A stretch of DNA of 64,000 bases, taken from assembly GCA_034440615.1 (NCBI GenBank), contig JAOTOM010003155.1, forward strand, positions 1-64,000, read 5' to 3'. Both the position numbers and the translations under genes were made by a program. How positions within the stretch are numbered: the stretch's first letter is position 1; every line of letters begins with the position of its first letter. Below the pieces are notes generated by a model. That model was not told where the DNA came from. It searched no databases and worked only from the letters and a program-made list of their open reading frames with translations. Shown here in pieces: positions 59,916-64,000 of the stretch. Source of the DNA: Ashinkailepas kermadecensis (lineage: Eukaryota > Arthropoda > Thecostraca > Neolepadidae).

Positions 59916-60164
59916 TCATGTGGGGTGCCAATTGACTCACAACAAATTGGAAAATATGCGTGAGGAAGGTTTAGTCAGATATAGGGAAGTTACGAGCTCC
60001 TGAAATATATCAGCTCCTGTTCGGCAGTGAGTTGCTTCTGTGAGCGTGCGTGACCCAGTTACTCGTGACCCAGTTACGCGTGACCTAGTTATTCGACTGC
60101 AGGCAACCGTCCACGGTGCAAATAATGTGCCCAATGGTGAGCTTTACTTCCGCAGTATTGCCTG

Positions 60165-61020
60165 CTGGTCAGTTCCATCAGCAGGTGGAACAGGGCGTGT
60201 TAGATAGTTCCCATCAGCAGGTGGAACAGGGCGTGTTGGATAGTTCCCATCAGCAGGTGGAACAGGGCGTGTTGGATAGTTTCCAACAGCAGGTGGAACA
60301 GGGCGTGTGGGATAGTTTCCATCAGCAGGTGGAACAGGGCGTGTTGGATAGTTCCCGTCAGCAGGTGGAACAGGGCGTGTTGGATAGTTCCCATCAGCAG
60401 GTGGAACATGGAGTTTTGGATAGTTCCCGTCAGCAGGTGGAACAGGGCGTGTTGGATAGTTCCCAACAGCAGGTGGAACAGGGCGTGTTGGATAGTTTCC
60501 ATCAGCAGATGGAACAGGGCGTGTTGGATAGTTCCCATCAGCAGGTGGAACAGGGCGTGTTGGATAGTTCCCGTCAGCAGGTGGAACAGGGCGTGTTGGA
60601 TAGTTCCCATCAGCAGATGGAACAGGGCGTGTTGGATAGTTCCCATCAGCAGGTGGAACAGGGCGTGTTGGATAGTTCCCATCAGCAGGTGGAACAGGGC
60701 GTGTTGGATAGTTTCCAACAGCAGGTGGAACAGGGCGTGTGGGATAGTTCCCATCAGCAGGTGGAACAGGGCGTGTTGGATAGTTCCCATCAGCAGGTGG
60801 AACAGGGCGTGTTGGATAGTTCCCATCAGCAGGTGGAACAGGGCGTATTGGATAGTTCATATCAGCAGGTGGAACAGGGCGTGTTAGATAGTTCCCATCA
60901 GCAGGTGGAACAGGGCGTGTTGGATAGTTCCCATCAGCAGGTGGAACAGAGCACGTTGAACAGTTCCCGTCAGCACGTGGAGCGGAGAACGCTGGCTAGT
61001 TCCCAAGAGCACGTGGAATA
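60165..61020. repeat. 36-bp minisatellite, about 23 copies
   Basis: The unit is CATCAGCAGGTGGAACAGGG then CGTGTTGGATAGTTCC. The plus frame 60116-61021 reads HQQVEQGVLDSS in each unit, and two further frames are open. Substitutions are mostly non-synonymous in that frame (H/R/Q, S/F, L/W), which argues against selection on the peptide. The last three units are strongly diverged. Confidence 0.95.
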
Positions 61021-61324
61021 GGGTGCGTTGGATAGTTCCCATCAACACGTAGTGCCTCCGACACAGCGGGTCGAGCTCACCATCTGTACACTGAGCTGGA
61101 ATATACGAAGGGGCCCGGAATTCCCCCCGCCCCTTTGGTTGGAAAAATGGCATATATTCTGTCGTGTTCTGTGCTTCCACTCAATAATGCATCTAAGGTC
61201 ACCGTTACCTCTTCCCTTCTTTCTACAAAATGATCCTAAAATTCCCCTACTCACTTACTCCCGTGTGCGGAGGAGACGAGGTTTTAGGAAGTTCCACCTC
61301 GGCCTCGGGCCAGCTTTGCGCCTA

Positions 61325-61790
61325 CGTGAGGTACAAGTATATATTCTAGAGGAATTGGCGCCCTCATGAAGTCCAAGTATATACTCTGGAGGAATTGGCA
61401 CCCTCAGGAGGTCCAAGTACATACTGTAGAGGAATTCGCGCCTTTAGGAGGTCCAAGTATACACTTTGGAGGAATTGACTCCCTCATGAGATTCGAGTAC
61501 ATAGTCTGGAGAAATTGGCGCCCTCGGGAGGTCTAAGAATACACTCTGGAGGAATTGGCACCCTCTGGAGGTCCAAGTCCATACTCTGGAGGAATTCGCA
61601 CCTTTAGGAGGTCCAAGTATACACTCTGGAGGAATTGACTCCCTCATGAGATCCAAGTACACACTCTGGAGGAATTGGCGCCCTCGGGAGGTCCAGGTAC
61701 ACATTCTGGAGGAATTGGCGCCCTCGGGAGGTTCAAGTACACACTCTGGAAGAGTTGGCGCTGTCATGAGGTTCAAGAACATACTCTCAA
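61325..61790. repeat. 40-bp minisatellite, about 11 copies
   Basis: The unit carries GAGGTCCAAGTATACACTCT and GGAGGAATTGGCGCCCTC with many substitutions. Each unit has a TATA-like core and an AGGTCCAAGT block. Confidence 0.93.
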
Positions 61791-62389
61791 ATTGTTACCA
61801 AACGGTCGTGCCCTCCCAAGGAAAATGATGACCCATGGGCGAGTACAAAATCGGAGAAAAACAATTATCGATCGGCCAATGGCGACGGTTGATGCTGGTG
61901 TGGGACATGTACCACCGTCCTTTTGCCTGGATCGGCCAGTGACCACGGTTGGTGCTGGTGTGGGCCACGCACCATCACCATTCTGCAGAAGTTCAGACTC
62001 AACGGTTGACCCGCACAGACTGACCAGTCAAATGACAGTCTGAGTGCGCTCTTCCAGTACGTGTTCAGAAAGCGACAGCATGGCACCATTAACGCATACT
62101 CACATGCCACAGGGCGAGATTTATAGTAGGATTAAAAATACTGCATCACGTCCAATAGTAGCACTCAGGATACGGTACAGTCAGAGGTATTATTTATCAC
62201 CGCCAGATGTTGAGCAAGACTTACATCGTCACAGCACTGCCAGGTGCGCCGGTAAATTTCGCGTCTTCTTTGGCCAGTTCTCTACCGCCCTTTGATACCA
62301 GGCCACTGCTCGCACACATGTTGCCTGCTGCAAAGGCTACCCCAGCACTTTTGCAGCTGATTCGTCACCATCTGACCTTCATCTGGCCT

Positions 62390-63215
62390 GTCTGACCACT
62401 GTCCGGTTCGCCTGACCACTGTCCGGTCCGTTGACTACTGTCCGGTCCGCCTGACCACTGTCCGGTCCGTCTGACCACTGTCCGGTCCGCCTGACCACTG
62501 TCCGGTCCGTCTGACCACTGTCCGGTCCGCCTGACCACTGTCCGGTCCGTCTGACCACTGTCCGGTCCGTTGACTACTGTCCGGTCCGTCTGACCACTGT
62601 CCGGTCCGCCTGACCACTGTCCGGTCCGTTGATCACTGTCCGGTCCGTCTGACCACTGTCCGGTCCGTTGATCACTGTCCGGTCCATCTGACCACTGTCC
62701 GGTCCGTCTGACCACTGTCCGGTCCGTCTGACCACTGTCCGGTCCGTCTGACCACTGTCCGGTCCGTTGATCACTGTCCGGTCCATCTGACCACTGTCCG
62801 GTCCGTCTGACCACTGTCCGGTCCGTCTGACCACTGTCCGGTCCGTCTGACCACTGTCCGGTCCGTTGACCACTGTCCGGTCCGTTGACCACTGTCCGGT
62901 CCGTCTGACCACTGTCCGGTCCGTCTGACCACTGTCCGGTCCGTCTGACCACTGTCCGGTCCGTCTGACCACTGTCCGGTCCGCCTGACCACTGTCCGGT
63001 CCGTCTGACCACTGTCCGGTCCGTCTGACCACTGTCCGGTCCGTCTGACCACTGTCCGGTCCGTTGACCACTGTCCGGTCCGTCTGACCACTGTCCGGTC
63101 CGTCTGACCACTGTCCGGTCCGTCTGACCACTGTCCGGTCCGTTGATCACTGTCCGGTCCGTTGATCACTGTCCGGTCCGCCTGACCTCTATCCGGTCCG
63201 TTGACCACTGTCCGG
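62390..63215. repeat. 20-bp (and 19-bp) minisatellite, about 42 copies
   Basis: The 20-bp unit is CCGTCTGACCACTGTCCGGT; 19-bp units (CCGTTGACCACTGTCCGGT) are mixed in. The mixture of two lengths makes minus frames such as 62365-63150 run through it. Confidence 0.97.
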
Positions 63216-63385
63216 TCCGTTTCGAGTGTGGTGACCACTCATAGTCATCACACTCTGGCACACCGAATCCCAATGAATTAGGCATCAGTGGAAGGAGAGG
63301 GGAAACAGATACCGTGCGGGACCAAGTCCAAAATCATTGGAGAGACAGTAGAAGGGAAAGAGGAGAGACACGATGTAATACTTAC

Positions 63386-63505
63386 CCCTACGGCGACCCA
63401 AACGTTGAGTCGTTTTTCATAGCAGATTCCGATATTGTCACTAAATAGATAATCTTCCCCCTGATAAAGATGCTTGCTTTCGTCGAACACCACTCGCCGC
63501 GCCAT
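63386..63505 (-). CDS. Candidate 40-codon first exon, unrecognised protein
   Basis: On the minus strand, ATG at 63503-63505 (context GGGACATGG) opens MARRVVFDESKHLYQGEDYL and continues through FSDNIGICYEKRLNVWVAVG to GTAGGG followed by a consensus GTAAGT donor (63380-63385), phase 0. The residue make-up (aromatics, cysteine, alternating charge) is that of a folded domain rather than a chance frame. No family is recognised and the next exon was not found to the left, where minisatellites dominate. Confidence 0.45.
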
Positions 63506-63769
63506 GTCCCGGACATTATTCAGATGATTTTACCGCTACCAACCATCGCCACAAACTAGACATGAATAACCTCAGTCATTGGACTTGACCGGCTGCAGAG
63601 AATCGGCACCTCCGTCCACCTAGCGGCGAGACTGGCAGAAATCCAGCGCCTATCAAACCTTCAGGCAGAGAGGACGAGAGTTCGAACAGATAAAGCTTGC
63701 GACGCTCACTCTCGACCGTCCGCATCATGTTTTGCATTCCTTTACTAGTCCTTCATCACAGTTCGTGGC

Positions 63770-63890
63770 TTATTTCATGTCCCGGAAGAACAGCATTCCC
63801 ACCTCCTCATGTATCAACTGCTCCATCTCCTCTGTCCCGTCTTCCATGCCGACGACGAAGTGAATAAGTTCCCCACCTTCAACCTCACGC
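63770..63890 (-). CDS. Possible terminal exon, unrecognised
   Basis: On the minus strand an acceptor-like GACCTGGTGCAG precedes 121 nt that read REVEGGELIHFVVGMEDGTE, then EMEQLIHEEVGMLFFRDMK and a TAA stop at 63770-63772. The composition is protein-like and different from the GC-rich sequence upstream of the AG. The exon would start in phase 1. It lies upstream of the 63386-63505 start, so it would belong to a different gene or a 3' UTR-adjacent neighbour. Confidence 0.33.
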
Positions 63891-64000
63891 CTGCACCAGG
63901 TCTGTGCCGACACCGTTTGGCAGTCACCGCTGCAGACGCCTCCACGGGCCGTGCCGACAGCGAGTGTCGCGTGTGGGCCACAGCGCCGCGACATTCCTCC

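Noticed and set aside
60116..61021. 301-codon frame with HQQVEQGVLDSS repeats
   Set aside because: It looked like a repeat protein, but unit differences are mostly non-synonymous and other frames are equally open; treated as a 36-bp minisatellite.

Overview
This is nuclear DNA of a eukaryote, most likely an arthropod and possibly a crustacean. The species guess is weak: it rests on the form of the recognised gene, GGTTAGG-type phrases near 35.5-35.8 kb, and a GC-rich background full of minisatellites. Nothing looks bacterial: there are no operons, coding is confined to short exons with GT-AG borders, and most long open frames are by-products of tandem repeats that happen to lack stops.

The one gene recognised with confidence is a transcription factor AP-2 (TfAP-2) on the minus strand, spread over 27.4-9.0 kb and continuing beyond the left edge. 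Exon 1 (27322-27366) encodes MLEEADIK..., exon 2 (16166-16441) the proline/tyrosine activation motif DFQPPYFPPPY, and exon 3 (8981-9118) the following linker. All junctions are phase 0 with good donors and acceptors. The DNA-binding and dimerisation exons are not in the window. The most interesting signal lies inside this gene: two minisatellites each copy an intron-exon acceptor junction. At exon 3, four of five extra copies form a complete 78-nt cassette with an acceptor, 26 open codons and a candidate GTATGT donor, so each could be spliced in without breaking the frame.

Other possible coding pieces are single exons of unknown identity: a signal-peptide ORF inside TfAP-2 intron 1 on the opposite strand (22933-23284), an acidic first exon (57137-57418, minus), a 40-codon first exon (63386-63505, minus), a possible last exon (63770-63890, minus), and a zinc-finger-like fragment (41058-41511).

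Mobile DNA includes four copies of a tRNA-derived SINE (two with clear target-site duplications, one of them inside a dead non-LTR retrotransposon at 39.5-40.6 kb), a Harbinger-like element flanked by TTA (20193-21352), a fold-back element (26037-26397) and a second tRNA-like sequence (58917-59002).

Tandem repeats dominate the rest. More than 25 arrays have units of 5 to about 75 bp. The largest, 43584-53118, is about 9.5 kb of a 28-bp unit made of two related 14-bp halves and gives a meaningless 3,566-codon frame. Between 33.8 and 43.5 kb the sequence is AT-rich, array-poor and almost gene-free.
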